A stretch of DNA of 64,000 nt from Avoscillospira_A sp052117125. GTDB lineage: Bacteria > Bacillota > Clostridia > Oscillospirales > Oscillospiraceae. The position numbers and the translations under genes were made by a program. The stretch lies in the NCBI RefSeq assembly GCF_052117125.1, contig NZ_JBQKJT010000005.1, forward strand, positions 166,153 through 230,152. Reading direction: 5' to 3'. The notes beneath the pieces were generated by a model. That model ran no database searches and was not told the DNA's origin. It saw nothing but the letters and a program-made list of their open reading frames with translations. Positions 35,969 through 45,475 of this stretch are shown here, in pieces (positions within the stretch are counted from its first letter, which is position 1; each line of letters opens with the position of its first letter).

Positions 35969-37390
35969 ATGGAGCAGAACATATTTAGCGCAATGGAATT
36001 GGACGCCATTGGCGAGGTCATGAATATCAGCCTGGGATCCTCGGCTACGGCGGTGTCCAATCTGTTGGACCATCGTGTGGATATCACAACGCCGTCGGCG
36101 TCGTTGGTGTCGGTGGAAGATTTCTCACTGGGCGCTTTGGAACCGGCTATCGCCGTGGAGATCAAGTATGTGTCCGGTCTGGAAGGCAGCAATATTATGC
36201 TGCTAAAGCGCGGCGACGTAAAGGTGATTGTGGATATTCTCATGGGCACGGAAATGTCCGATGAGGAGTTCGAGTTTAATGATCTGACCATCAGCGCCGT
36301 CTGCGAGGTCATGAATCAAATGATGGGCGCTTCGTCCACGGCCCTGTCGGATTTTCTGGGGCGGCCCGTTAACATCTCAACGCCGAAGTCCTACACCCTG
36401 GATGATTTGCCCACATTCAAGGAGGAGCACTTCAAGGGCGTCAATGGTCCCCTGGTGGTGGTGCGCTTTATGCTGCGCATCGAAAATGTCCTCAACAGTG
36501 AATTTGTCAACGTCATGTCCGTGGATTTGGCCCGGGAGCTGCTGAGCGGTTTTGGCATGGACTTCAGCAACATGTCGGAGTCTGCCGCTGCTCCGGCTCC
36601 CGCTGCAGAACCTGCTGCAGAACCTGCTGCGGCGCCTGCCCCGGCTCCCGCGTCGGATTCCGGCGGCGTCCTGAGTCAGGAACAGATCGAACGCCTGATG
36701 GGCGGCGGCGGCGCGGCGCCTGCGCCTGCATCGGCACCGGCATCGGATTCCGGCGGTGTCCTGAGCCAGGAACAGATCGAACGCCTGATGGGCGGCGGTG
36801 GTACTGCAGCTCCGGATCCAGCCTCTGCTCCAGCAGCGGCACCGGCGCCGGCTCCCGCACAGCAGCAGCCAGCCTATCAGCAGCCGGCAGCACCGCAGCC
36901 TGCATACCAGCAGCCGGCAGCGCCGCAGCCTGCATACCAGCAGCCGGCAGCGCCGCAGCCTGCATACCAGCAGCCGATGTATCAGCAGCCCATGTACCAG
37001 CAGCCGATGTATCAGCAGCCCATGTACCCACAGCAGGAGCCCAAGGTCATCAGTGCCCGCCCCCTGCAGATGGAGCCTTTGGATGTTGCTCAGCAGCTTG
37101 GCGAGGAACAGGCCCAGAATCTGGAGCTGATCATGTCGGTGCCGTTGGAGGTATCGGTGGAAATTGGACGCACAAGACGGAAGGTGGAGGACATTCTCAC
37201 CTTCTCCAAGGGGTCCTTGGTGGTGCTGGACAAACTGGCCGGCGATCAGGTGGACCTGTTTGTCAACGGGCTGTGCGTGGCCCGTGGCGATGTGGTAGTG
37301 GTAGACGACAACTTCGGCGTTCGTATCACCGAGGTGCTCCGCCAGCCGGGGCTGCTGAATTTGTCTGCAAATAATCCTCAGAAGAATTGA
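35969..37390 (+). CDS. fliY: Flagellar switch phosphatase FliY (CheC-like domain plus FliN)
   Basis: A 473-residue FliY. The CheC-like domain (1-200) has two intact phosphatase sites, DAIGEVMN and SAVCEVMN, each matching D/S-x3-E-x2-N, so it should dephosphorylate CheY. The linker (about 205-360) holds two copies of LSQEQIERLMGGGG, like the CheY-P docking peptide of FliM, then tandem QQPAAPQPAY and MYQQP repeats. The C-terminal SpoA/FliN domain (about 380-465) has VEIGRTRRKVEDILTFSKGS. Start chosen at ATG 35969, after the fliM stop. Confidence 0.94.
   Translation: MEQNIFSAMELDAIGEVMNISLGSSATAVSNLLDHRVDITTPSASLVSVEDFSLGALEPAIAVEIKYVSGLEGSNIMLLKRGDVKVIVDILMGTEMSDEEFEFNDLTISAVCEVMNQMMGASSTALSDFLGRPVNISTPKSYTLDDLPTFKEEHFKGVNGPLVVVRFMLRIENVLNSEFVNVMSVDLARELLSGFGMDFSNMSESAAAPAPAAEPAAEPAAAPAPAPASDSGGVLSQEQIERLMGGGGAAPAPASAPASDSGGVLSQEQIERLMGGGGTAAPDPASAPAAAPAPAPAQQQPAYQQPAAPQPAYQQPAAPQPAYQQPAAPQPAYQQPMYQQPMYQQPMYQQPMYPQQEPKVISARPLQMEPLDVAQQLGEEQAQNLELIMSVPLEVSVEIGRTRRKVEDILTFSKGSLVVLDKLAGDQVDLFVNGLCVARGDVVVVDDNFGVRITEVLRQPGLLNLSANNPQKN
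36660..37035 (+). repeat. Repeats in the FliY linker
   Basis: Two near-identical units of about 90 bases (36660-36715 and 36745-36800) encode SDSGGVLSQEQIERLMGGGG. Then a 30-base unit encoding QQPAAPQPAY occurs about four times (36870-36970), ending in 15-base units encoding MYQQP (36970-37030). Confidence 0.85.
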
Positions 37391-37408
37391 TAAAAAAGGA
37401 TGGGAATT

Positions 37409-37774
37409 ATGGCCAAGATTATGATTGTTGACGATGCCGCATTTATGCGCAAGGTGATCCGCGACACCCTCTCCAAAAATGGGTATACCGATCTGCACGA
37501 AGCGGTGGACGGTGCGGACGCTGTGGAAAAGTACTTTGAGCTGAAGCCGGATCTGGTGCTCATGGACATTACCATGCCCAACATGGATGGCTTGGAGGCA
37601 TTGAAGGCTATCCGCGCCAAGGACAGCAATGCGAATATAGTAATGTGTTCTGCCATGGGCCAGGAGGCCATGGTTGTGGAGGCCGTGCAGTCCGGTATCA
37701 AGGACTTTATCGTCAAGCCGTTTAAGGAGGATCGTCTCATGAAGGCCGTGACCTCCATCGTGGGCAATCCCTGA
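37409..37774 (+). CDS. cheY: Chemotaxis response regulator CheY
   Basis: A 121-residue stand-alone receiver. MIVDDAAFMRKV (acidic pair), phosphoacceptor in LVLMDITMPNMDG, Thr/Ser switch in VMCSAMGQE, and lysine in DFIVKPFK. Phosphorylated by CheA, it binds FliM and FliY, and is dephosphorylated by FliY and CheC. Start chosen at ATG 37409; the ATG at 37400 lies within the ribosome-binding site. Its stop overlaps the fliO start (TGATG). Confidence 0.95.
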   Translation: MAKIMIVDDAAFMRKVIRDTLSKNGYTDLHEAVDGADAVEKYFELKPDLVLMDITMPNMDGLEALKAIRAKDSNANIVMCSAMGQEAMVVEAVQSGIKDFIVKPFKEDRLMKAVTSIVGNP

Positions 37775-38136
37775 TGGGAGACGAACTGCTGACGCTGCTG
37801 GGCGCCGTGGTTACGGTACTCCTGGTGATGGCGCTGGCTTATGGCTGCACCCGTCTGCTGGCGGGACGGCTGCCCGGTACCGTCACTGGCAGCGGTCAGC
37901 GGATTCGCATATTGGAAAGGGTCTCTATGGGCAAGGACAGCCATCTGCTGCTGGTAAAGCTGGGAGACACCTATCAGTTTTTGGGCGTGAGCCAGGGAAC
38001 CGTAACCTGTTTACGGCAGGTGCCGCCGGAAGAGGCAGAGCACTGGGATCAAACTGGTGAAGATACCCGGACGCCCGGTTTTCAGGCGGCACTTCGGCAG
38101 GTCCTGGAGCAGAGGAAAAACAAGGGGGGACAGTGA
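37774..38136 (+). CDS. fliO: Flagellar biosynthesis protein FliO
   Basis: A 120-residue protein with one N-terminal membrane helix (LLTLLGAVVTVLLVMALAYG) and a cytoplasmic domain (IRILERVSMGKDSHLLLVKL) typical of FliO/FliZ. It helps FliP assemble in the export gate. The start overlaps the cheY stop by one base, and fliP follows six bases after its stop. Confidence 0.88.
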   Translation: MGDELLTLLGAVVTVLLVMALAYGCTRLLAGRLPGTVTGSGQRIRILERVSMGKDSHLLLVKLGDTYQFLGVSQGTVTCLRQVPPEEAEHWDQTGEDTRTPGFQAALRQVLEQRKNKGGQ

Positions 38137-38142
38137 GAAGCT

Positions 38143-38802
38143 GTGGATGCGTTGATTAATGTGAACGGTGAGCAGGTCCAAACCCTGCAAATCCTCTTAC
38201 TCACCACGCTCATTACCCTGATGCCCTCCATCCTGGTGATGATGACGTCATTCACCCGGTATGTAATTTCCTTTTCCTTTCTGCGGTCGGCCATGGGCTT
38301 GCAGCAGAACCCGCCTAATATGGTCCTCATTGGTATGGCACTCTTTCTCACGTTGTTTACCATGTCGCCGGTCATTGATCAGATTCAGCAGGAGGCGTAC
38401 ACGCCGTATACGCAGGATCAGATCACCCAGGAGGAATTTATCGACCGCGCCCAGGTGCCTTTAAAGGAGTTTATGGCCCGGCAAACGGAGAGCAGCGCCT
38501 TGCAGCTGTTTACCGACCTGGCCCATATGGATCAGCCACAGGACCAGGAGGCCGCTGATCTGCCCCTGCGGGTTCTGGTGCCGGCGTTTATGACCAGCGA
38601 GTTAAAGCGGGCGTTCCTCATTGGGTTTTATCTGTACATCCCCTTTGTGCTCATTGATGCCGTTGTTGCGACGGCGCTGATGTCCATGGGTATGATTATG
38701 CTGCCGCCGGCCATGATCTCCATGCCCTTTAAGCTGTTGCTGTTTCTGGCGCTTAACGGATGGGAATTGTTGTTTTCCACGCTGGTGCAGGGATTCCGAT
38801 AG
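38143..38802 (+). CDS. fliP: Flagellar export gate protein FliP
   Basis: A 219-residue FliP from a GTG start. Four membrane helices and the signature VMMTSFTRYVISFSFLRSAM, followed by QQNPPNMVLIGMALFLTLFT, and the C-terminal FVLIDAVVATALMSMGMIML. Shorter than Gram-negative FliP because it lacks the cleavable signal peptide; the chain begins MDALINVNGE. Forms the gate core with FliQ and FliR. Confidence 0.96.
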   Translation: MDALINVNGEQVQTLQILLLTTLITLMPSILVMMTSFTRYVISFSFLRSAMGLQQNPPNMVLIGMALFLTLFTMSPVIDQIQQEAYTPYTQDQITQEEFIDRAQVPLKEFMARQTESSALQLFTDLAHMDQPQDQEAADLPLRVLVPAFMTSELKRAFLIGFYLYIPFVLIDAVVATALMSMGMIMLPPAMISMPFKLLLFLALNGWELLFSTLVQGFR

Positions 38803-38824
38803 CGGAAAGGAGACTGGGTGATTC

Positions 38825-39070
38825 ATGGAAGTGGTAGACATTATGCGCCAGGGCATTGGCGTAATTATAAAAATCAGCGGCCCCATGCTGCTTCTCAGTA
38901 TGCTGGTGGGTGTATTGGTAGCCATTTTCCAGGCAGTAACCCAAATCCATGAGCAATCCTTGGCGTTTATTCTAAAACTGATTGTGGTAGTGGGGGTGCT
39001 ACTGGTAGGCGGCAGCTGGATGCTGGAGGTCCTGCTGGACTACACCCGCTATCTGTTCACCTTGATGTGA
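38825..39070 (+). CDS. fliQ: Flagellar export gate protein FliQ
   Basis: An 81-residue protein with two membrane helices; SGPMLLLSMLVGVLVAIFQA followed by VTQIHEQSLAFILKL is the FliQ signature. AAAGGAGAC stands before the ATG. Lies 22 bases after fliP and 13 before fliR. Confidence 0.95.
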   Translation: MEVVDIMRQGIGVIIKISGPMLLLSMLVGVLVAIFQAVTQIHEQSLAFILKLIVVVGVLLVGGSWMLEVLLDYTRYLFTLM

Positions 39071-39083
39071 CGGAGGTGGGCCT

Positions 39084-39860
39084 GTGATCGACTGGAGGCA
39101 GCTGTGGCTGCTGGAATGTATTTTCGTGCGGATGACAGGCTTCGTTCTGTTTAATCCCTTGCTGGGCCGGAATAATCTTCCGGGCCTGGTGAAGGCGGGA
39201 TTTATTCTGGTATTAACCATGGCGGTTTACGGCACCGGGCCGGAGCTGACGGTGGCGGTGCCGGAGCACTATCTGGAATTTTCTGTAATTCTGCTGTTGG
39301 AATTGGCCGCAGGCTTTGCTCTCAGCTTTATCATGCGGTTGTTTTTCTCGGTGGTTCAGACCGGTGGCAGTGTCATCGATACCCAGATGGGCCTTACAAT
39401 GGCCCAAATCTACGATGCCGGCAACCAGAGCAATATGAGCGTTACCGGCTCTCTGCTTAATATTTTGATGGTTTTGATTTTTTTCACGGCCAACGGGCAT
39501 TATACGCTTTTGCGAATATTGACGTTGTCAGGGGAGCTGCTGCCTTACGGTACGGTTACGCTGAGCCGAGAGCTGGCTACCTATACGGCAGAGATATTTG
39601 TGAGCTGTATGCTTTTGTCCATCAAACTGGCGCTGCCGATTTTGGCGGCAGAGCTGCTGGGTGAAATCGGCATGGGCATTTTAATGAAAGCCATTCCGCA
39701 GATCAACGCCTTTGTTATCAATATGGAGTTGAAGGTTATCATTGGAATGGGATTGTTGTTTTTCTTTCTCACACCTATTCACGAATTTCTGTTGGGGATC
39801 GAACAAGAGATGTTGCAGGAGCTGGAGCATATGCTGCAACATTTGGCGGCGGGTGCCTAG
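39084..39860 (+). CDS. fliR: Flagellar export gate protein FliR
   Basis: A 258-residue membrane protein from a GTG start (GGAGGTGGG before it). IRMTGFVLFNPLLGRNNLPG-like opening (CIFVRMTGFVLFNPLLGRNN), then GGSVIDTQMGLTMAQIYD and the C-terminal gate helices. Caps the FliP-FliQ helix. Six membrane segments fit the family. Confidence 0.95.
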   Translation: MIDWRQLWLLECIFVRMTGFVLFNPLLGRNNLPGLVKAGFILVLTMAVYGTGPELTVAVPEHYLEFSVILLLELAAGFALSFIMRLFFSVVQTGGSVIDTQMGLTMAQIYDAGNQSNMSVTGSLLNILMVLIFFTANGHYTLLRILTLSGELLPYGTVTLSRELATYTAEIFVSCMLLSIKLALPILAAELLGEIGMGILMKAIPQINAFVINMELKVIIGMGLLFFFLTPIHEFLLGIEQEMLQELEHMLQHLAAGA

Positions 39861-39898
39861 GGAACCGTGACGGACGGCGGAGGAGGTGGTGACAGACC

Positions 39899-40972
39899 AT
39901 GGCCGACAGCTCCAAAACTGAAAAAGCCACACCAAAGAAACGACGGGATGAGCGAAAGAAAGGTCATATCGTTTTTAGTAATGACGCTGTTTCTGTCGTG
40001 GTGCTGCTGGCTTGCTTCTGGACCATCAAATTGCTGGGTCCCGGTGCGGCGGAAGAGCTGGCGTCATTTTTTCGTCTCTGTATGCAGATGTCTGCGGATT
40101 CCGCAGAGCTGCCAGATACCGAATTGGTCATTCGTCTGCTGGTCACGTTTGCAAAAACTGCAGGGCCGCTGCTGGCTGTTTCTGTGGCAGTAGGTTTGGG
40201 CGCTACATTTTTCCAGACAAAGTTTTTGGTGTCGGGAGAATCCATTCGCCCCAAGCTTAGCCGTCTGAATCCCATTCAGGGATTTACCCGGCTGTTTTCC
40301 CTGCGCAGTATCATTGAGGCCCTCAAGGGCCTGCTGAAAATCCTACTGCTGCTGGTGCTGATTTATCAGTTCATTTCCGGTGCGGTGGGACTGTTTACCA
40401 AATATTTAGATACCGACCTGCTAACGGCTTGCGCCCATCTCTTTGACGAGACGTTCCAGATGGTAAACCAAATCCTTCTGGTCTATGTGATTCTGGCCGG
40501 CGCCGACGTGTTCTACCAGTGGTGGGACTATGAGCGGCAGATGCGTATGTCCAAGCAGGAAATCAAAGAAGAATACAAACAGATGGAAGGCGATCCCCAG
40601 ATCAAGGGCAAGATCAAGGAGGCCCAGCGCCGCCGGGCACAGTCCCGGATGATGCAGCAGGTGCCTCAGGCCGATGTGGTCATCCGTAACCCCACCCACT
40701 TTGCGGTGGCCCTGCGGTACAACGCCGAACGGGACGATGCGCCCGTCGTTTTGGCCAAGGGTCAGGATGAATTGGCGCTGCGCATTGTCCGTGTCGCCGA
40801 AGAGCACCAGATTGCTGTGGTGGAAAACGTTCCCCTGGCGCGTGCCCTCTACGCCTCCACTGAGTTGAATATGCCCATTCCACCGGAACTATACAATGCG
40901 GTGGCCGAGGTACTGGTGTACCTCTATCGTATGGACGGCAAGCTGAAAAAAGGCAAGAAAGTAGGAAACTAA
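39899..40972 (+). CDS. flhB: Flagellar export switch protein FlhB
   Basis: A 357-residue FlhB. N-terminal DSSKTEKATPKKRRDERKKG-type basic opening, four membrane helices to about residue 210, and a cytoplasmic domain with the autocleavage motif in VVIRNPTHFAVALRY (NPTH at about residue 264). Cleavage there, together with FliK, switches export from hook to filament proteins. A second, NPTH-less FlhB-like domain is encoded at 12883-13254. Confidence 0.96.
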   Translation: MADSSKTEKATPKKRRDERKKGHIVFSNDAVSVVVLLACFWTIKLLGPGAAEELASFFRLCMQMSADSAELPDTELVIRLLVTFAKTAGPLLAVSVAVGLGATFFQTKFLVSGESIRPKLSRLNPIQGFTRLFSLRSIIEALKGLLKILLLLVLIYQFISGAVGLFTKYLDTDLLTACAHLFDETFQMVNQILLVYVILAGADVFYQWWDYERQMRMSKQEIKEEYKQMEGDPQIKGKIKEAQRRRAQSRMMQQVPQADVVIRNPTHFAVALRYNAERDDAPVVLAKGQDELALRIVRVAEEHQIAVVENVPLARALYASTELNMPIPPELYNAVAEVLVYLYRMDGKLKKGKKVGN

Positions 40973-40978
40973 GATACC

Positions 40979-43084
40979 ATGAACAAGATTCTCAACAACG
41001 CCATATCGCTGATGGTCGTGGTCATCGTATTGTTCCTGGTGATCCCCCTGCCGGCTTTCATGCTGGACGTATTGATCATTGTCAACATCTCCATGTCCAT
41101 CCTGATTTTGATGATCACCATGAACATCAAGGAGACGCTGGAGTTTTCCATTTTCCCATCGCTGCTGCTGATCACAACGCTATTCCGATTGGGATTGAAT
41201 GTATCCTCCACCCGATTGATCCTGTCCGAGGGCGGCAATGCCGGTGTGGTCATAAAATCCTTCGGTACACTCATCACCCGCGGCAATATCGTCATCGGCG
41301 TGCTGATCTTTCTCATCATCGTCCTGGTGCAGTTCATCGTCATTACGAAAGGCGCCGAACGTGTCTCTGAAGTGGCAGCCCGCTTCACCTTGGACGCCAT
41401 GCCAGGCAAGCAGATGGCCATTGACGCCGATTTGAGCTCCGGCCTCATTGATGAAAAAGAGGCCCGGCAGCGGCGCTACAAGATTCAGAAGGAAGCTGAC
41501 TTCTATGGCGCCATGGACGGCGCCACCAAGATCGTCAAGGGCGACGCCATCATGTCCCTGATCATTACGGTCATCAACTTTGTGGCCGGTGCCATCATCG
41601 GTATTGTCCAGGGTGGCGGCGACATTGGCACCGTTATCAGCACCTATTCCATTGCCACCATCGGTGACGGCCTGGTTTCCCAGATTCCAGCCCTGATGAT
41701 CTCCACGGCCACGGGTATGATCGTCACCCGTTCCGTGTCCGACGGCAGCCTCAATACCGATGTCATCGGCCAGTTCAAGGCCCAGCCCAGGGCTATTCTG
41801 TCCACCGGTGTCATTCTGCTTTTCCTGGCTGTAATTCCCGGTACGCCTACTGTGCCCCTGATTTTGGTGGGCGGCGGTCTGGGCGCTGGCGGCTTTTTCA
41901 GTTCCAGACGGATGGAGCAGCAGAAGCTGATGCCTCCGCCGGAGGAAGCCCCGGCGATGGCGGCGGCCCAGGAGGTGCAGGCCCCCAGCGAAGCCGATTA
42001 CTTCAAGGACATCAACAATGTCTATTCCCTGCTCAATGTGGAACCCATTGAGATGGAGTTTGGCTACAGCCTGATTCCTCTGGTGGATGAGAGCAGCGGC
42101 GGCAAACTCATTAGCCGCATTGTCATCTTCCGCCGCCAGTTTGCGCAGGATATGGGCTTTGTCATCCCCTCCATCCGACTCCACGACGGCGCGGCATTGG
42201 GAACCAACCAGTATGTCATCAAGATTCGCGGCGAGGAAGTGGCCTCCGGCGAAATTCTGGTGGACTATTATCTGGCCCTGGAGCCGGCCAACCCCAGCGG
42301 TGAAATCGACGGTATTGAAACCGTGGAACCGGCTTACGGTATTCCGTCCCGGTGGATTCTGCCGGAGAACAAGGAGATGGCCGAAATCTATGGCTATACG
42401 GTGATTACGCCGCTGACGGTTATGCTGACCCATCTGTCGGAAACCGTCAAGAAGCATGTCCACGAGCTGGTCAACCGTACGGAGACCATGCAGCTGGTGG
42501 AAAACCTCAAGAAGACCGAACCCGATCTGGTGGCCGACGCCATCCCCAATATTGTCACCTACGCCAACCTGGAGAAGATTCTCAAGAATCTGCTGCGGGA
42601 GGGCATTCCCATCAAGGACCTGAGCGCCATTCTGGAAACCATTGTGGATGTGGGCGCCACCACACGGGATATGGACCTGATTACCGAGCAGGTCCGCAGC
42701 GCGTTGAGCCGTACCATTACCCGCAAGTTCTGCGAAAACGGCCAGCTGCGGGTGGTAACATTCGACGCCGAAGTGGAGACGAAGATTCTGTCGGCGCTGA
42801 CGAAGAACGAACACGGCGTCTATTTGGCGCTGAGTCCCGAAATCATGCAGCAGATCATTGCAGAACTGGGCGAGCTGCGCAAAAAGTTCAACGAATTGTC
42901 TCAGACACCCATTGTGCTGACGAGCCAGGTAATCCGCGTTTATGTCAGTCGGATGATTGCCCAGTTCTATCCGGATGTCTACGTGCTATCGTTCAATGAG
43001 ATCACCAGCAACGTCCAGATTCAGGCCATTGGCAATATCACGTTGCCCACCAAGGAGAAACGTACCGAGAGTAAAGGACGGTAA
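40979..43084 (+). CDS. flhA: Flagellar export gate protein FlhA
   Basis: A 701-residue FlhA. Eight membrane helices in the first 330 residues, with the FHIPEP region RFTLDAMPGKQMAIDADLSS followed by GLIDEKEARQRR, then a four-domain cytoplasmic part (VEPIEMEFGYSLIPLVDESS onward) that docks chaperone-substrate pairs. Begins six bases after flhB; flhF and flhG do not follow, a sigma factor does. Confidence 0.97.
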   Translation: MNKILNNAISLMVVVIVLFLVIPLPAFMLDVLIIVNISMSILILMITMNIKETLEFSIFPSLLLITTLFRLGLNVSSTRLILSEGGNAGVVIKSFGTLITRGNIVIGVLIFLIIVLVQFIVITKGAERVSEVAARFTLDAMPGKQMAIDADLSSGLIDEKEARQRRYKIQKEADFYGAMDGATKIVKGDAIMSLIITVINFVAGAIIGIVQGGGDIGTVISTYSIATIGDGLVSQIPALMISTATGMIVTRSVSDGSLNTDVIGQFKAQPRAILSTGVILLFLAVIPGTPTVPLILVGGGLGAGGFFSSRRMEQQKLMPPPEEAPAMAAAQEVQAPSEADYFKDINNVYSLLNVEPIEMEFGYSLIPLVDESSGGKLISRIVIFRRQFAQDMGFVIPSIRLHDGAALGTNQYVIKIRGEEVASGEILVDYYLALEPANPSGEIDGIETVEPAYGIPSRWILPENKEMAEIYGYTVITPLTVMLTHLSETVKKHVHELVNRTETMQLVENLKKTEPDLVADAIPNIVTYANLEKILKNLLREGIPIKDLSAILETIVDVGATTRDMDLITEQVRSALSRTITRKFCENGQLRVVTFDAEVETKILSALTKNEHGVYLALSPEIMQQIIAELGELRKKFNELSQTPIVLTSQVIRVYVSRMIAQFYPDVYVLSFNEITSNVQIQAIGNITLPTKEKRTESKGR

Positions 43085-43089
43085 CCGCC

Positions 43090-43917
43090 ATGACGACCAT
43101 GACAAGATATGACGGCAGTGCCGCCATGGCCACGGACGGTCCCGAAGAGGGACCGGACACCGGCCAGGAAAGCAGCGAGTCTCTGCTGCGGCGGTACAAG
43201 GAAACCGGAGACGACGCCCTTAAATGGGAGCTGGTTTTACGGTTTGAGAACCAGATCCGCCGCATCGCCGCCCGGGCTTATGGCATAGGAGTGGGGGGCA
43301 ATCAGCTGGAAGATGTGGTCCATGAAGGACTGCTGACGCTGCTGGGGGCTGTGGATCGCTTCGACCCGGACAAAGGTGTGAAGCTGGAGACATATGTGAC
43401 CAAGCGTTTGCGGGGCATGATGATTGATCTGAGCCGCAAAGAGGACTGGCTGCCCCGGCAGCTGCGGCAGAAATTCACCAAGGTCAATCGGGCGGTGGAT
43501 GAACTGTCCATGGAGCTGGGCCGCACACCCTACAGCTGGGAGGTGGCCCGGCGCTTAAACATGAGTCTCAAGGAGTATGAAAAGACCCTGTCGGAGACGG
43601 CGGGCGCCAACTTGATGTCCTTTGAGATGCTGCTGGACGCCTACGGCAGCGTCACAGGCCAGCCGCTGGAGCGGCAGGAACGGCTGGATTCGCCGGAGGT
43701 TCACTTCGAGGAGCAGGAGCTCCACAAGGCGTTGATCACAGGCATCGAAAACTTGCGGCCCAACGAACAGTTGGTGCTATCGCTATACTATGAAAAAGAA
43801 TTGACCATGAAGGAGATCGCCGAGGTGCTGGGCATCAGCGCCCCACGGGTCTCGCAGATTCACAGTCACGCCATTGCGCGGCTGCGGACGCACCTGAAGG
43901 AGCAGATGGCGCAGTAG
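43090..43917 (+). CDS. fliA: Flagellar sigma factor, FliA/SigD type
   Basis: A 275-residue sigma-70 family factor. Region 2 with NQLEDVVHEGLLTLLGAVDR and FDPDKGVKLETYVTKRLRGM; region 3 (LRQKFTKVNRAVDELSMELG); region 4 with EQLVLSLYYEKELTMKEIAE and a closing helix-turn-helix VLGISAPRVSQIHSHAIARL. It has the FliA/SigD plan (regions 2-4, no region 1.1). Position after flhA matches sigD in Bacilli. The likely targets are the three GCCGATAW promoters in this window. No anti-sigma gene flgM is present here. Confidence 0.9.
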   Translation: MTTMTRYDGSAAMATDGPEEGPDTGQESSESLLRRYKETGDDALKWELVLRFENQIRRIAARAYGIGVGGNQLEDVVHEGLLTLLGAVDRFDPDKGVKLETYVTKRLRGMMIDLSRKEDWLPRQLRQKFTKVNRAVDELSMELGRTPYSWEVARRLNMSLKEYEKTLSETAGANLMSFEMLLDAYGSVTGQPLERQERLDSPEVHFEEQELHKALITGIENLRPNEQLVLSLYYEKELTMKEIAEVLGISAPRVSQIHSHAIARLRTHLKEQMAQ

Positions 43918-43938
43918 CGCCAGGAGGGAGTGACGGAA

Positions 43939-44697
43939 ATGACAAGAGGATTTTATGATCTGACATCCGGTATGCTGTCCCAAACCCGTCGTCTGGACGT
44001 GGTGGGCAACAACATGACCAACCTGACTACGGCAGGCTACAAGCGGGAGACGTATACAGACACCACCTTCCAGGAGGTGCTGCTCAGCCGCACAGGCAAT
44101 CTTGACAAATCCAATCCCGCCCCAATCGGCCAGGCCAGCTATATGCTGGTGCCCAGTGAGCTGTACATCCACCATGACCAGGGCATTGTGGAGGAGACAG
44201 GACTGACGCTGGATTTTGCCATCAACGGTGACGGGTATTTTGCCATTGACACGGCCAACGGGGTGGAGTACACCCGCAACGGCAACTTCTCCCTAGATAA
44301 TGAGGGATATTTGTATCTGCCCAATCACGGCCGGGTGCTGGGGACGGACCAACAGCCCATCCATCTGGATACCGATTACATAGAGGCCGATGATACCGGC
44401 CGAATTTATAACGCCGGTGACAAAACGGCCTATTATGGCCAGATCGGCGTGTTCACCTTTGCCGATCCGCAGCAGCTGGTGAAGAATGAAAGCGGCCTGT
44501 TCGGCGCCAACGGTCAGCAGGCGGCGGCTTCCAACGCCCAGGTGGTGTGGAAGAGCCTGGAGAATTCCAATGTGGATATGATCCAGGAGATGAGCCGTAT
44601 GATGACGGCCCAGCGGGCCTTGCAGGGCGCGGCCACGGTGCTGCAGCTCTATGACGGCGTGCTGACCAAGGCCACCAGCGATGTCGGCAGATTGTAA
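43939..44697 (+). CDS. flgF: Flagellar rod protein, FlgF/FlhO type
   Basis: A 252-residue hook-basal body protein: DLTSGMLSQTRRLDVVGNNM near the N-terminus, FAINGDGYFAIDTANGVEYT in the middle and MIQEMSRMMTAQRALQGAAT at the C-terminus. One of two adjacent rod genes, equivalent to flhO-flhP of Bacillus. Start set at ATG 43939 (ten bases after GGAGGG). Confidence 0.9.
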   Translation: MTRGFYDLTSGMLSQTRRLDVVGNNMTNLTTAGYKRETYTDTTFQEVLLSRTGNLDKSNPAPIGQASYMLVPSELYIHHDQGIVEETGLTLDFAINGDGYFAIDTANGVEYTRNGNFSLDNEGYLYLPNHGRVLGTDQQPIHLDTDYIEADDTGRIYNAGDKTAYYGQIGVFTFADPQQLVKNESGLFGANGQQAAASNAQVVWKSLENSNVDMIQEMSRMMTAQRALQGAATVLQLYDGVLTKATSDVGRL

Positions 44698-44714
44698 GGG
44701 TTGGAGGTAGTACC

Positions 44715-45458
44715 ATGATTCAAGGGTTTTACAGTGCGGCCATCGGCGCCCAGCAGCAGATGAAAAAGATGGACGTCCAGGCCAACAACATTGCAAATGT
44801 CAATACCTACGGCTTTAAGGCCGAACGGGCAGCCTTTGGCGCTCTGATGTACGGTATGGTAGAGGGCACCGAGGGAAATCTGCCCAGAGGCAGCGGCGCG
44901 GCGGTGGTGTCCACCGGCACAGATTTCAGCGATGCGGCCATCGAGGAGACCGGACGGAAACAGGACTACGCCATCATTGGAGAAGGATACTTTGGCCTTT
45001 ACGATCCGGCGACGGAGGAGATTTCCTTTACACGAGACGGTTCCTTTGCACTGGGTTCCTTCCAGCAGCTGGTGGAGGAAGAGGGCGAAGAGCCGTATTA
45101 TGAGCAGGTGTTCTATCTGACCGACGGCGAGGGACGGCAGGTTCTGGACCGCCAGGGCTACCCCATTGTGGTGGGGGACGGCGGCTATGACGACGTCCAA
45201 CCCGTAGGCGTCTTCACCATTCAGTATGAGGATGGCTTACAGCATGTGGGCAGCGGCCGGTTTGTGGCCGGCGATAAAAACGGACAGATTTGGATTAGCC
45301 AGGCGGAAGTGCGCCAGGGCTATCTGGAGACCTCCAATGCGGATCTGGCCACGGAGCTGGGCAAGGTCATTGAGGCCCAGCGGGCGTACAGCTATGCACT
45401 CCGCATGGTGACTACTGCCGACGAGGTGGAGACCACGGTGGTCAATCTGGCCAACTGA
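44715..45458 (+). CDS. flgG: Flagellar rod protein, FlgG/FlhP type
   Basis: A 247-residue hook-basal body protein: MKKMDVQANNIANVNTYGFK at the N-terminus, AIIGEGYFGLYDPATEEISF, and SNADLATELGKVIEAQRAYS at the C-terminus. With its upstream neighbour it forms the distal rod. Which of the two is strictly FlgF or FlgG cannot be settled from sequence alone. Confidence 0.88.
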   Translation: MIQGFYSAAIGAQQQMKKMDVQANNIANVNTYGFKAERAAFGALMYGMVEGTEGNLPRGSGAAVVSTGTDFSDAAIEETGRKQDYAIIGEGYFGLYDPATEEISFTRDGSFALGSFQQLVEEEGEEPYYEQVFYLTDGEGRQVLDRQGYPIVVGDGGYDDVQPVGVFTIQYEDGLQHVGSGRFVAGDKNGQIWISQAEVRQGYLETSNADLATELGKVIEAQRAYSYALRMVTTADEVETTVVNLAN

Positions 45459-45475
45459 CAGGATGGTGTGGACGA

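Noticed and set aside
36860..37035. Short direct repeats resembling a CRISPR or satellite
   Set aside because: They are in-frame codon repeats of the FliY linker (QQPAAPQPAY, MYQQP), with no spacers.
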